Assembly (NCBI RefSeq): GCF_037126465.1
Contig: NC_088201.1
Coordinates: forward strand, 24,784,550 to 24,848,549
From: Ornithodoros turicata
Lineage: Eukaryota > Arthropoda > Arachnida > Ixodida > Argasidae
DNA length: 64,000 nt
Direction of reading: 5' to 3'
A model generated the notes under the pieces. It was not told the DNA's origin and did not search any database. It saw only the letters and a list, made by a program, of their open reading frames with translations. Shown in pieces: positions 1 to 9,467 of the stretch. Position 1 is the stretch's first letter. Each line of letters opens with the position of its first letter. Position numbers and translations under genes: made by a program.

Positions 1-300
1 TAGGCTGACTAATTACTTGGTGATATGGTGCCAGCGACCCAACTACCGGCAGGGTGCACTTTAAAGGGCTGGTGTGCACGTTTTTGGCAATATCGTCTAC
101 GTTGCGCTCTGTGAACACAGCGAGGCCCCCTATGCTGACTAATTACTTGGTGATATCGTGCCAGCGACCCAACTACCGGCAGGGTGCACTTTGAAGGGCT
201 TGTGTGTACGTTATTAGCAATTTCGTCTATGTCGCGCCGGGAATACAGCTGAAGTGCCATAAGCTGACTGATTACTTGGTGACATAGTACCAGCGACCCA
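1..300. repeat. ~130 bp satellite, three units in inverted orientation
   Basis: Units starting near 4, 134 and 263 with gctgactaattacttggtga are the reverse complement of the array at 894-1885 (ccaagtaatcagtcagc). Each has a TTTAAAG or TTTGAAG box (60, 190). The array probably continues left of the window. Confidence 0.85.
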
Positions 301-690
301 ACTACCGGCCCAACCCAACTGTGACCACGTGCGATACTTTCCCACAGGGACATTCGCAGTTTTGGCCACGAATTTCCGAAGAACGCGGCACAGCAGTCCT
401 TTAAAGTGAACGGAAAGGCTCCGATCGCTTGCGAGAAACATATCTGTAACCATGTAAGGTTCTTTCCCACTTGGATATTCTCACTGTTGGCCGAGAGTTT
501 GCGAAGAATGCGGCAGAGGAGCCCTTTAAAGCGGTCGGAAAGCTCCTATCGCGGTGCAAGAACCATCATCTCTGAAACCATTTGGGATACATCATCGACC
601 TCGGATATTGCTAATGTGAGTAGAGTATTCCCAGGAACTGGGCACAGCAGCCCTTTAAAGTGGTGAAAACGGCTCTGATCGCGGCAGAAG
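301..690. repeat. Diverged ~128 bp satellite subfamily
   Basis: Three units with a CCTTTAAAG box at 400, 525 and 654 (spacings 125 and 129), each followed by a purine-rich segment (cggaaaggctccgatcgc and variants). They differ in the rest of the unit from the flanking arrays. Confidence 0.7.
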
Positions 691-893
691 ACCCATTCTG
701 TGACTCTTTGTGGGCGGTCCACCAAACCGTAATGTGAGCACCAGTCCCACCGTGCAGGTGAAGGGCACTGGAGGGTGAGGCCTGTTACGAGGAGGGAAGA
801 TGTATGAGGAATGGAGATGAGGGTGAAGTGATGGTCAGTCCCCGCTGAGCGATGAGGTGCCTGATGGTGAAGTCCCGTGGAGCCACTGATGGC

Positions 894-1890
894 ACCATAT
901 CACCAAGTAATCAGTCAGCTCAGGATGCTTCGCTGTGTTCCCAGCGCGACATAGACGAAATTGCCAAAGACGTGCACACCAGCCCTCTAAAGTACAGCCT
1001 GCATGTAGTTGTGTCGCTGGAACCATATCACCAAGTAATCAGTCAGCTTAGGACGCTTTGCTGTGTTCCCAGCGCGACATAGACGAAATTGCCAAAGACG
1101 TGCACACCAGCCCTCTAAAGTGCAGCCTGCATGTAGTTGTGTCGCTGGAACCATATCACCAAGTAATCAGTCAGGTTAGGACGCTTTGCTGTGTTCCCAG
1201 CGCGACATAGACGAAATTGCCAAAGACGTGCACACCAGCCCTCTAAAGTGCAGCCTGCATGTAGTTGTGTCGCTGGAACCATATCACCAAGTAATCAGTC
1301 AGCTTAGGACGCTTTGCTGTGTTCCCAGCGCGACATAGACGAAATTGCCAAAGACGTGCACACCAGCCCTCTAAAGTGCAGCCTGCATGTAGTTGTGTCG
1401 CTGGAACCATATCACCAAGTAATCAGTCAGCTTAGGACGCTTTGCTGTGTTTCCAGCGCGACATAGACGAAATTGCCAAAGACGTGCACACCAGCCCTCT
1501 AAAGTGCAGCCTGCATGTAGTTGTGTCGCTGGAACCATATCACCAAGTAATCAGTCAGCTTAGGACGCTTTGCTGTGTTCCCAGCGCGACATAGACGAAA
1601 TTGCCAAAGACGTGCACACCAGCCCTCTAAAGTGCAGCCTGCATGTAGTTGTGTCGCTGGAACCATATCACCAAGTAATCAGTTAGCTTAGGACGCTTTG
1701 CTGTGTTCCCAGCGCGACATAGACGAAATTGCCAAAGACGTGCACACCAGCCCTCTAAAGTGCAGCCTGCATGTAGTTGTGTCGCTGGAACCATATCACC
1801 AAGTAATCAGTTAGCTTAGGACGCTTTGCTGTGTTCCCAGCGCGACATAGACGAAATTGCCAAAGACGTGCACACCACCCCTTTAAAGTG
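894..1890. repeat. 128 bp satellite array, about 7.8 units
   Basis: Units begin accatatcaccaagtaatc at 894, 1022, 1150, 1278, 1406, 1534, 1662 and 1790: an exact 128 bp period with very few substitutions, so recently homogenised. The last unit breaks off at a variant cacccctttaaagtg near 1882. Confidence 0.97.
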
Positions 1891-2334
1891 TCCGCCAGAG
1901 GACAAGCTGTTTACACCAAAAAGGTGTAAAATTTTACTGTGTATATCAACTACGAGCTCCCGCCACGAGCCTCTTGTCGCAGCTACAGTCACCTTGGCGA
2001 TGGTCCCGAGTTTCCAATCACCCAACAACTTTCTTCCTCAGACGAAATTCTCATAATGGTCGGGTGGACGCCGTTGACGTCGCAGCCTCGCGGTGGCTGG
2101 TTCCGGCAGCTGGACCGACACCGATACCGCTGTGCCCCGTCCTTGGATGTCGAGGAGTCTTGCGTATCGGAGAACTCTAGCTGTCCTTTATTTCGTGGGA
2201 TAATCGAGGACTTCGACTGGACCGTCGTTTCTACTGGTGATTGTGGGGAGGCATGCGCCGGAACAGTGCCCTGTTGTTCTTGTTGTTTTTCTTCGTCTCG
2301 GTCCCAGCATAGGTCGTCATTTTTCTAAAAATCC
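1891..2334. other. Unique-looking insert between satellite blocks
   Basis: Follows the last 128 bp unit without similarity to it. Open frames exist (for example 1939-2328, plus) but have neither a recognisable domain nor exon signals. No gene is called. Confidence 0.4.
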
Positions 2335-2560
2335 ATTCAACATCACATCATGATCGGATTTCCGCGCAGCCCATCACATCACCATCAGAAACCAGCACAT
2401 CATAACCCACCATTCAACTTCCACTTCAGTGCCCATCACATCATGGCCCCTCATTCAACTTCAGAACCCATATCACGCTAACTTAACTTCAGATCCCATC
2501 ACGTTTTTGAAGTTGAATTCCTATGATCGGGTCTGAGGTCTGAGGCGCGAACTCACTCAT
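2335..2560. repeat. Degenerate CATCACATCA-type simple repeat
   Basis: Imprecise repetition of catcacatca, cattcaacttc and agcccatcac; the same degenerate motif recurs at 3820-4020, on the other side of a second satellite block. Confidence 0.7.
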
Positions 2561-2580
2561 GGGGGGGGGGGGGGGGGGGG
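2561..2580. repeat. Poly(G) tract of 20
   Basis: Uninterrupted run of 20 G. Similar long homopolymers occur at 8855-8873 (G) and 26427-26452 (C). Confidence 0.9.
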
Positions 2581-2599
2581 CTCATGAGCGCCCCTCATC

Positions 2600-3240
2600 C
2601 TCCTTTGGTAGTGGTGGCCCACACGTTGTATAGTGCAGTTTAAAGGGTGCTGAGCTGCACTTCAGGGTTCTATACCTCACATGCAACGATCACAGCTAAG
2701 CGTTATTAAATCCGTTAGTTGTCCCTTTCACGAGACTGTTACAATGAGGGACGTAGCAGACTTTAAAGGGTACCCACACTCCCTTTCCGTGACTTGGTTA
2801 TTGCTATTGCGGTTGCTGTGAACCATGTAAAATTTGCTGCCTACAATTTACGACTTTGGTACTGGTGGCCCATATGTTATCGTGCATTTTAAAGGGGTGA
2901 TGTGCTGTGCTTCGTGCTTTAGGGTTTTACATTTAATCCACTACGATCGCAGCGAAGCGCGATTAAATCCGTTAGCTGTCACTTTTGAAAGAGTTACAAC
3001 GAGGGGAGTAGTACACTTTAAATGGCATCCGCACTCCCTTTTCGTGACTTTGTTACTGCTATTGCGGGTGCTGTCAACCACGTAAAATTTGCTGCCTGCC
3101 ATTTACCACTTTGGTACTTGTGGCCGACATGTTGGTATCGTGCATTTTAAAGGGGTGCTGTACCGTGCTTTAGGTTTTATATTTCATTCACTAATATAAG
3201 CAACTAAAGGACCAATCTCTCAAATCGCTGGTTCCAAAGC
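2600..3240. repeat. ~128 bp satellite, third subfamily
   Basis: TTTAAAG-like boxes at 2639, 2762, 2888, 3017 and 3146 (spacings 123, 126, 129, 129). Units alternate between two types, so the higher-order repeat is about 255 bp (gttaaatttgctgcc-type and actttaaatggcatcc-type). Confidence 0.75.
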
Positions 3241-3820
3241 CATAAAGATAACAAATAATGCTCTAAAATTCACTGGGATTGTAGCATGGGCATCCACAAA
3301 ATTCTTAAAAAGCAGATTCGGCCCCTTTAATATTAATCAATGCCCTCATATCGCTGGTGCGAATGTCATAATGATACGAAAAAAATTTTAAACTTCACCG
3401 GGGTTGCAGCAGTGGAGGTCGCAAAATTCGCAAAAAGTAGCCCCAGACTCCTTTAATATGGACTAGTGCCCTGGTATCGCTGGTGCCAAAGTCATGATGA
3501 TAAGGAGAAACGTTTTAAACTTCACAGGGATTGCAGCAGTGGATGCTGAAAAATTCGCAAAAAGTAGCACCAGACCCCTTTAATATGGACTAGTGCCTTC
3601 GTAAAGCTGGTGCTAAAGTGATGATGATAAGGAAAAACGTTTTAAACTTCACAGGAATTGCAGCAGTAGATGCCGAAAAATTCTCAAAAAGTAGCCCACG
3701 TATCCCAAGTAGTGCCCACGTATCGCTGGTGCCAAAGCCATGATGATAAGGAAAAACGTTTTAAACTTCGCAGGGATTGCAGCAGTGGAAGCCGCAAAAT
3801 TCGCAGAAAGTAGCACAATC
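3241..3820. repeat. ~127 bp satellite, fourth subfamily
   Basis: Units marked by aaaacgttttaaacttcacaggg and a CCCTTTAATATGGACTAGTGCC box at 3326, 3452 and 3579; later units near 3640 and 3760 have lost the box. Confidence 0.75.
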
Positions 3821-4020
3821 ACTTCACCTTCAAAGCCCATCACGCTGACTTCAACCTCAAAACCCATCACATCATATCATAGCCCTTCATTAAACCTCAA
3901 CATCACATCACCTCACAGCCCTTCATTCAACTCCAAGATCACCTCACTTCATAACCCTTCATTCAACCTCACATCATTCCCCATGATGTGATGGTGAATG
4001 AGGTCTGTGAAGGTCATCAT
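3820..4020. repeat. Degenerate CATCACATCA-type simple repeat, second block
   Basis: Same motif family as 2335-2560 (cccatcacatca, cattcaacctc). Together the two blocks bracket the third and fourth satellite subfamilies. Confidence 0.65.
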
Positions 4021-4748
4021 GAATGAATTCGCCGACCTGTGGTTCCCAGACACCAAGCCTCCCGTCCGACGGTTGCCCGCCCAGGTTTTGATGTAATTCA
4101 TGTGTCAATTAACGGTACATTTCTCACACTTTATTAGCCATGATCGCTGTCCCAATCTTCTCACTATGGTTCCCTCGACCCAAGTCGGGTTCCCAGAGAA
4201 GTTTTGGATGAAAACTGGCTGCCCTACTGAAGTCTCTCTGGACAATTGTTCTCGTCGTACTGCCAAGCACCTTCTATTCGTCTGGGCTGCAGACGCGTTA
4301 TTGCTGTAAACAGCTTGCGACCGAACATGAGGGTGGCCCGTGTGCTACCTGTCGTCGTTGAGTATCATGCTGTTTAAGCAAGAAACGAGCCAGCCTGCAT
4401 GACATTGTTCCTGTCTGATCCTTCGCCAGTGCTTACTTTACTTTGTAGACCATTCTTTCAGCTTGTCCGTTCGTCGCAGTATAATAAGAGGCACTTGTTA
4501 CATGTTTCACTCCATTTTTCTTTAAAAGTTATTCGACTTCTACTAAGACAAACGAAGGCTCACGGCCATTGCCCGTAACAACATTTTGCTGTTCCAAAAA
4601 GCACTGTTGCAAAAAGGTGCATTATACAAAAAACACTTTTTTCAGGGTTTTCAAAACACCAGAAGAAGTGGTGTTGAATGGAATACACCCCTGAAAAAAG
4701 CGTTTTTGTATAATGTACCTTTTGCAACAGTGTTTTTGATGGAATAGT
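4021..4748. other. Gene-free stretch with a hairpin
   Basis: No coding signal. A hairpin at about 4570-4745 pairs acattttgctgttccaaaaagcactgttgc with gcaacagtgtttttgatggaa around caaaaaggtgcattatac, with a second inner pair (aaaaaacacttttttcaggg / ccctgaaaaaagcgttttt). Confidence 0.5.
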
Positions 4749-5652
4749 AGGGGTGTGCGAATATTCGAGTTCTCGAATTCGAATCGAATATCAAACGCTC
4801 GAACTATTCGATTCGCGAATCGAATATCCAATATTCGATGTTTCGAATATTCGACTATTCCACGAATATGAACGACACAACCCGAAAGTGGGCTTCACCT
4901 GATGCTTCCGTGCATGAGGTGAGGCCTGCTTTACGAAATTGCCCTTGCTGCAGGACCAACACAGGCCGGACGGAGTTTAGTTTAAGATAACGTTATCCAA
5001 GCTTTGTTTTGTAGACATATTCTGTAGAAGGGGTGGGCGCCCCTCCCACATACTGTTTAGCGGTGCCGACGGGGGACTTTAATTTGATGTTTGTGAGGTT
5101 GCCTTTAAAAAGTTAGGACTCTTGAGTAATGACTACAGCCCACAAACAAGAAGGGTGTTTTAAAGATGTCCTTTATGTGTAAAATTTCAGCAGTGCAACT
5201 TCCTCGGGTGAGAGCAAAGAAACTAAAGGGTGTTCATGGCAAAGCTGAGGCAGGATGCCAATTCGTTTGTTTTACAAATGGCCTGTGGTTGTCTAAAACA
5301 ATTACAGCCTCATCCGTATAACATGCTACTGCATGACATAAAATTTGGAAATGAAGGTAACCACTCCAGTACTCCAGTAAGTGTAGGCTCACCTGAAAAG
5401 CAGGAAGCACTCTGAATATAAAATTAAAGAGTAGGGGCTTTAAACAGAAGAATTGCATGTCTCTCTCGTGACAGTTAATGCCAGAAAAGTTACACTAAAC
5501 CCATGGGCCACAAAATGGAAACTTTTAGTGCGAAAGTCACATGTTGTAAATTTTACACGAATATTCGATATTCGATTCGGTATTCGGAATTTTTTTCCCC
5601 ATTCGAATCGACATTCGATTTGACTTAAAATATTCGGATTCGCACATCCCTA
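4749..5652. mobile_element. TCGAA-type element, full-length copy
   Basis: Non-autonomous element with ends gggtgtgcgaatattcga and aatattcggattcgcacatccc, forming terminal inverted repeats rich in TTCGAA. The interior has the hallmark gtgggcttcacctgatgcttcc. Related copies lie at 29379-30247, 36031-36667, 41755-42185 (reverse) and 62252-62395. Confidence 0.8.
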
Positions 5653-6426
5653 TGGAATAGACATTTGTGATGGGTGTTTAAGAAAACACCTGGTAAAAAA
5701 TCTACTATGTAGACGTTGATATCCACCCGTGGTTCCAGACGTTGAACCGGTCGTTAAAACTAAGAACGCATCGTCGTCACCGTCCGTAAGTTCGTTGTTG
5801 ATATGTCGTAGCCGTGTATTTGCACTTGTGCTCGACTTCTGGACTTCTACAAGGAGCATCCCACTAGTTCTCGGATGGGCACATTGGCTGCAGCAGCATT
5901 AAACAGGAAGTAAAAAAAAGAAAACTTATCCCGCTTCTTGGAACACCTATCGACTGGATACGCAAACTTGTCAACTCTGCCAATCCAAAGGGTTATGAGT
6001 TACCCACAATTGCGTTTGGGTTGACTGCACCTATAGTAGAGCCATATAGCAGATTCCTTGAAATTTCTTGCATGTCATTAGGGTCTTTTGGATAACACAA
6101 CACATACTAGGTACTTTTTGTGTCATGCCACTGATGCACATTCTGCAACCTTTATCTGCAACCAGTTATCTTCCTCCAATTTGATCTTTTCTGCTTGCTC
6201 GAACTGTGCCCGCAGCAAGAATGCTGCTCTTTGCTAGGTCTTCCATTAGACGTGTGGATGTGTAGTAGTTGCTGATGAATTGAGAGCCAGGTTCAACTCC
6301 TTCTGAAAGGAAGAGCACGGCATGTTCTCTAAGACCCTTGTTGGTGGGATGCTTAGCATCCTTTCTTTCGTAGACCTGAAACTGTAGCAAGTATCCTGTT
6401 CCGGGTTTGCTCGACACAAGTGACAT

Positions 6427-6567
6427 AGCCAGACGGGGTTTCAGGGGTTGAACCCCCTCGAAATAATTACTTGAGGGTGTTACTTGTTAGTGAGGGTGAA
6501 ATCCACTCCCCCATGTAAAGCTCCCCTAGAAACCTTCCCAAAATATTTTCCTGGCTACGCTATTGCT
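6427..6567. mobile_element. Short repeat inserted in the piggyBac relic
   Basis: Segment bounded by tagccagacggggtttcag and cctggctacgctattg; similar sequence (gcgtagccagaaaa, gggaactttacatggg) recurs at 48118-48275. Its ends are near inverted repeats (tagccag / ctggcta). Confidence 0.6.
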
Positions 6568-6711
6568 CTGCTACAGCTCTTCTGCTTTGTAGCCTGACTT
6601 TATTGGCTTCGTTGGAAGGTACTGCTTGAGAGATGATCTCTCCTTGAATAAAATTATGCTTCCATATGCAACTTTCTCATGCATCATAGCTTGCTGGGCA
6701 CATGGTATGTA

Positions 6712-6775
6712 CAGCTTGGGACAATAGTTTACGGAACACCTGGGTGTCGCATTTCTTAATTGGAGCGACGCCCTA
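6712..6775. mobile_element. Truncated copy of the 20.1 kb foldback element
   Basis: gggacaatagtttacggaacacc followed by gcgacgccctag matches the left arm of the element at 20132-20445. Confidence 0.6.
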
Positions 6776-7101
6776 GAAGCAAACAGGAATCGCTACACAT
6801 ACTAAGAGATGGACTGAATTGCCTGTCACCCGTTTCTTATTCGATCTCTTTCTCACAGGTAGCAGGAGTCCGCTGCGATGAAGAAATACGCCAGTGCCGT
6901 GTTCCATGAACGTTTGTCCCAAGCTGCACTCATTTTGAAAATTTTTATTCAATGCATCTATGAGAGGGCGTACCTTGGCAAGCTTGTTGTACCCATCTTC
7001 TCTTTTTTGTTTGTTATTGTAGCTGATGTGAAAGCAGTTCACGAACTGAAAACGCAGGAACGACATTCTTTGAGACTTCAGGTGCTTCGAAGGAGCCACC
7101 A

Positions 7102-7752
7102 CTAAGGCCGCGACTTTTCCGAGATTCTGCAAAAACGCACTGAATTTAGGATGCAACGCGGAATTAGGGGTTTTGCATGGAATTTTGCGGAACTACGAAT
7201 CTTGACTGAGGAACAAAGCTTTAGTGCTGGAGGTGTATATACCTATGGATCATAACACCCTTTCCTACACCACGTGACTGAGAGGAAAATAAACAGGTTC
7301 CACGCATCTCATGTTGGCAAAAATGGTTAAGCTCACATCTATCCTGTCTTTACTACTTCTGTTTTGCTCTCATCGGCGATATTCCATCTATCGGGTTTCT
7401 CACGGCGAAGTGTGCGATTGCTAAACGTTCCCACTTGGGGAAGCAATGGTGCAAAGGTTAGTACGGTACTGAGGAATTCTACGAAAGTGCCGAATTGTTT
7501 TTCCGCCGTTACAGTGGTAACTACGTTATGCTAGTGTTAAAACAGCACAAAGTACCATGCGATTCGTAGCTACAACTGTATTTTGGATTTGTAGGCACTT
7601 TACTTCTATGTTATGCAAGTTAATAAAGATTTTGCGTTCGTATATCTCTGTCAGGCTAGATGTGTAAGCACTTGCCACGGAAAATTGCAGAATTTCTGAT
7701 TCCCTGCCGCAGAATTTGAGATTTTCCGCAGCAGAAAAGCCAGGGCCTTCGC
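7102..7752. mobile_element. Copy of the TAAGGCCC-ended element (reverse orientation, diverged)
   Basis: Starts with gattctgcaaaaacgc and aattttgcggaactacg and ends ttccgcagcagaaaagccagggcc, the reverse complement of the start of the elements at 41411 and 53062. Confidence 0.55.
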
Positions 7753-9094
7753 CATCACTGCTCCAGCATTGGTAGACATGAGGCTGTCGGATTTACGCTA
7801 ATAATGAGAAGCAATCCAAAGTATGCCTGCAGGTTCCCCTGCTGTCAGTTCTTGCCAGTGGCTCTTCCGTTCTGCATGGTGATTTGTTTTTTCCACACTG
7901 CCTCTGTCGGCGACTTTGTAGAATACTGCAGGGCCAAAGTTTTTGGGGTTGCTCACAATATGTGCTGGGTGAATGGCGCTGCATGTGCCCAGATCCACTA
8001 CTTCCTGTACATCTTCTCCACCTTCCTTGGAAACTTCAGGTCATGTTCTCTGCTTCTTTCTTTGTCTGGTACTGTTGCTCGCCTGGTTCATTCTCGCTGT
8101 TTACTAAATGACGATAATAGATTTCTGTGCTGTCACCATCTGGATCTATAGGCGCAAGTTCTGGGATGAACTCGTCATCAACAACTGTTGTCATCGGTCT
8201 CACTAAAATCTGGATCGATGGGAAGACTGAACAGGAGTTCCACTGCTTCTTCCCAAAAACTTCAGGCTCTACTTATATTGCAGCATTTTAGCAGAAAGAC
8301 AGAGCAAAGGGCCTGGTACCCCGTTGCTTTGCTTTCAAAACAAATGTTGTTGTTCTTCTTCCACCATCATCATCATCACAAATGTTGAGGTTTAAATAAT
8401 GTGAAAGAATGGCTCACAAAAGCTCGACCCGATACAGGCCAGACTGTACCCGAGCCCGTAGTCAAAATGACTTTCAGGCCTGATTTCAGCCCACAGGCTC
8501 AGGTTTTCGGGCCAGCCCAGCCCTTTGCAGTGCTCTAATATGGATGTCCGATTGCTGTTTAGGGGAGGGTTCATGCTGATGGTAAATTGGGACAATTTAG
8601 TTTGTCTTCCAATGGTCAGCCAGCAAAGAAATGAAAGGTGGGGTATTCCCACATGCCACTTCTCTGTTCCTCACACATAACAGCCAAATTGAACAAGACC
8701 GTAGATTTCCACCCAGGAGTACAGGTTGCCACCCACACGTTAGTGGGGTGCCTCCAGAGCAAATGTTGGTACATCTTTGTTACAACATACATTTCTGTGT
8801 TCAAAACAATGAAAAGTCTCCATGTAACATTAGGTAATGGGTGTGTGGGTGTATGGGGGGGGGGGGGGGGGGGTAAGGTCACACCTTAGTTAGTGTTGGT
8901 ACCTAGTGGATACCTACTGGACAGCTGCTGACAGAAGTTCTGATATTGTAAGTAGGTATCATGCAACCCAAGCCATATGGAAAATGCAGGGGATTGGTTC
9001 TCATGACATCAGCATAAATGAAATGTCTTGAGAGGGTAGGTCATGTTATGTTGGTAAGTGGCAATACATCCAATATTACAACACTTCATAGTAC
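7753..9094. other. Gene-free stretch downstream of WRNIP1
   Basis: No domain-bearing frame or exon signal seen. Contains a (ccatcatcatcatcac) simple repeat near 8362, a degenerate acccg/gcccg segment near 8425-8530 and a 19-base G run at 8855-8873. Confidence 0.4.
8839..8873. repeat. GTGTGTGG / poly(G) tract
   Basis: gtgtgtgggtgtat followed by 19 G. Confidence 0.8.
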
Positions 9095-9100
9095 TTTATT
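9095..9100 (-). promoter_or_regulatory. Probable WRNIP1 poly(A) signal
   Basis: AATAAA on the minus strand about 125 bases past the WRNIP1 stop codon, in AT-rich DNA; it implies a short 3' UTR ending near 9.07-9.08 kb. Confidence 0.6.
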
Positions 9101-9224
9101 TTAGCAATACCAACATAACCTCTGAATGAATGTATGTAACAATGATTATGAATGCTCTTATTCACAATAACGGCCGCTGCGGATGTACTACTACTGGAAC
9201 TATAACAAGTTTAACGTAAGCAGA

Positions 9225-9467
9225 TCACTGGTGCCCAAAAAAATCAACTCCAGTTAACGATGCTGGTAAATAACTTGCATTTGTAGGTTTCATGCCGTAT
9301 CCTAGTTGCTTCATAAGTGAAGTAGGGGCATTACACAAATGCAATGGAATTGGTGGCAAGGGTCCCTCATGGTCTTGAAGGAGTTTCTCAACCTTGCCAT
9401 AAGCATTGTAGGTTTCGCGTGATTTTGGCGCTCGTGCCATGTATGTGGTACAATGGGACAGCATTAT
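9225..9467 (-). CDS. WRNIP1: WRNIP1 exon 8 with stop codon
   Basis: Terminal exon entered after ctcaattttcag. Conserved blocks are [33 protein letters not shown] and the end motif [10 protein letters not shown] before TGA at 9227-9225. Confidence 0.95.
   Translation of the reverse strand: MMLSHCTTYMARAPKSRETYNAYGKVEKLLQDHEGPLPPIPLHLCNAPTSLMKQLGYGMKPTNASYLPASLTGVDFFGHQ

Larger units (their letters stand above)
5930..7066 (-). pseudogene. Decayed piggyBac-type transposase
   Basis: Minus-strand fragments follow the order of the piggyBac DDE domain: KVRPLIDALNKNFQ (near 6.98 kb), RSSLKQYLPTKPIKSGYK (6.6-6.7 kb), GYLLQFQVYERKD (6.37 kb), ISNYYTSTRLMEDLA and ILAAGTVRASRKD (6.2 kb), then VLCYPKDPNDMQEI-like sequence (6.08 kb). 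There are stops and frameshifts, and two later repeats are inserted (6427-6567 and 6712-6775). The usual catalytic Asp in the DNYYT motif is Ser here, so it is inactive. I see no matching terminal repeats. Confidence 0.85.

Noticed and set aside
894..1890. CRISPR array
   Set aside because: The whole 128 bp unit is repeated without variable spacers; this is a eukaryotic satellite.
6773..7156. 127-codon minus-strand frame taken as a whole gene
   Set aside because: Only its middle third matches piggyBac; the ends are flanking repeat sequence, so the piece was annotated as part of a transposase relic.
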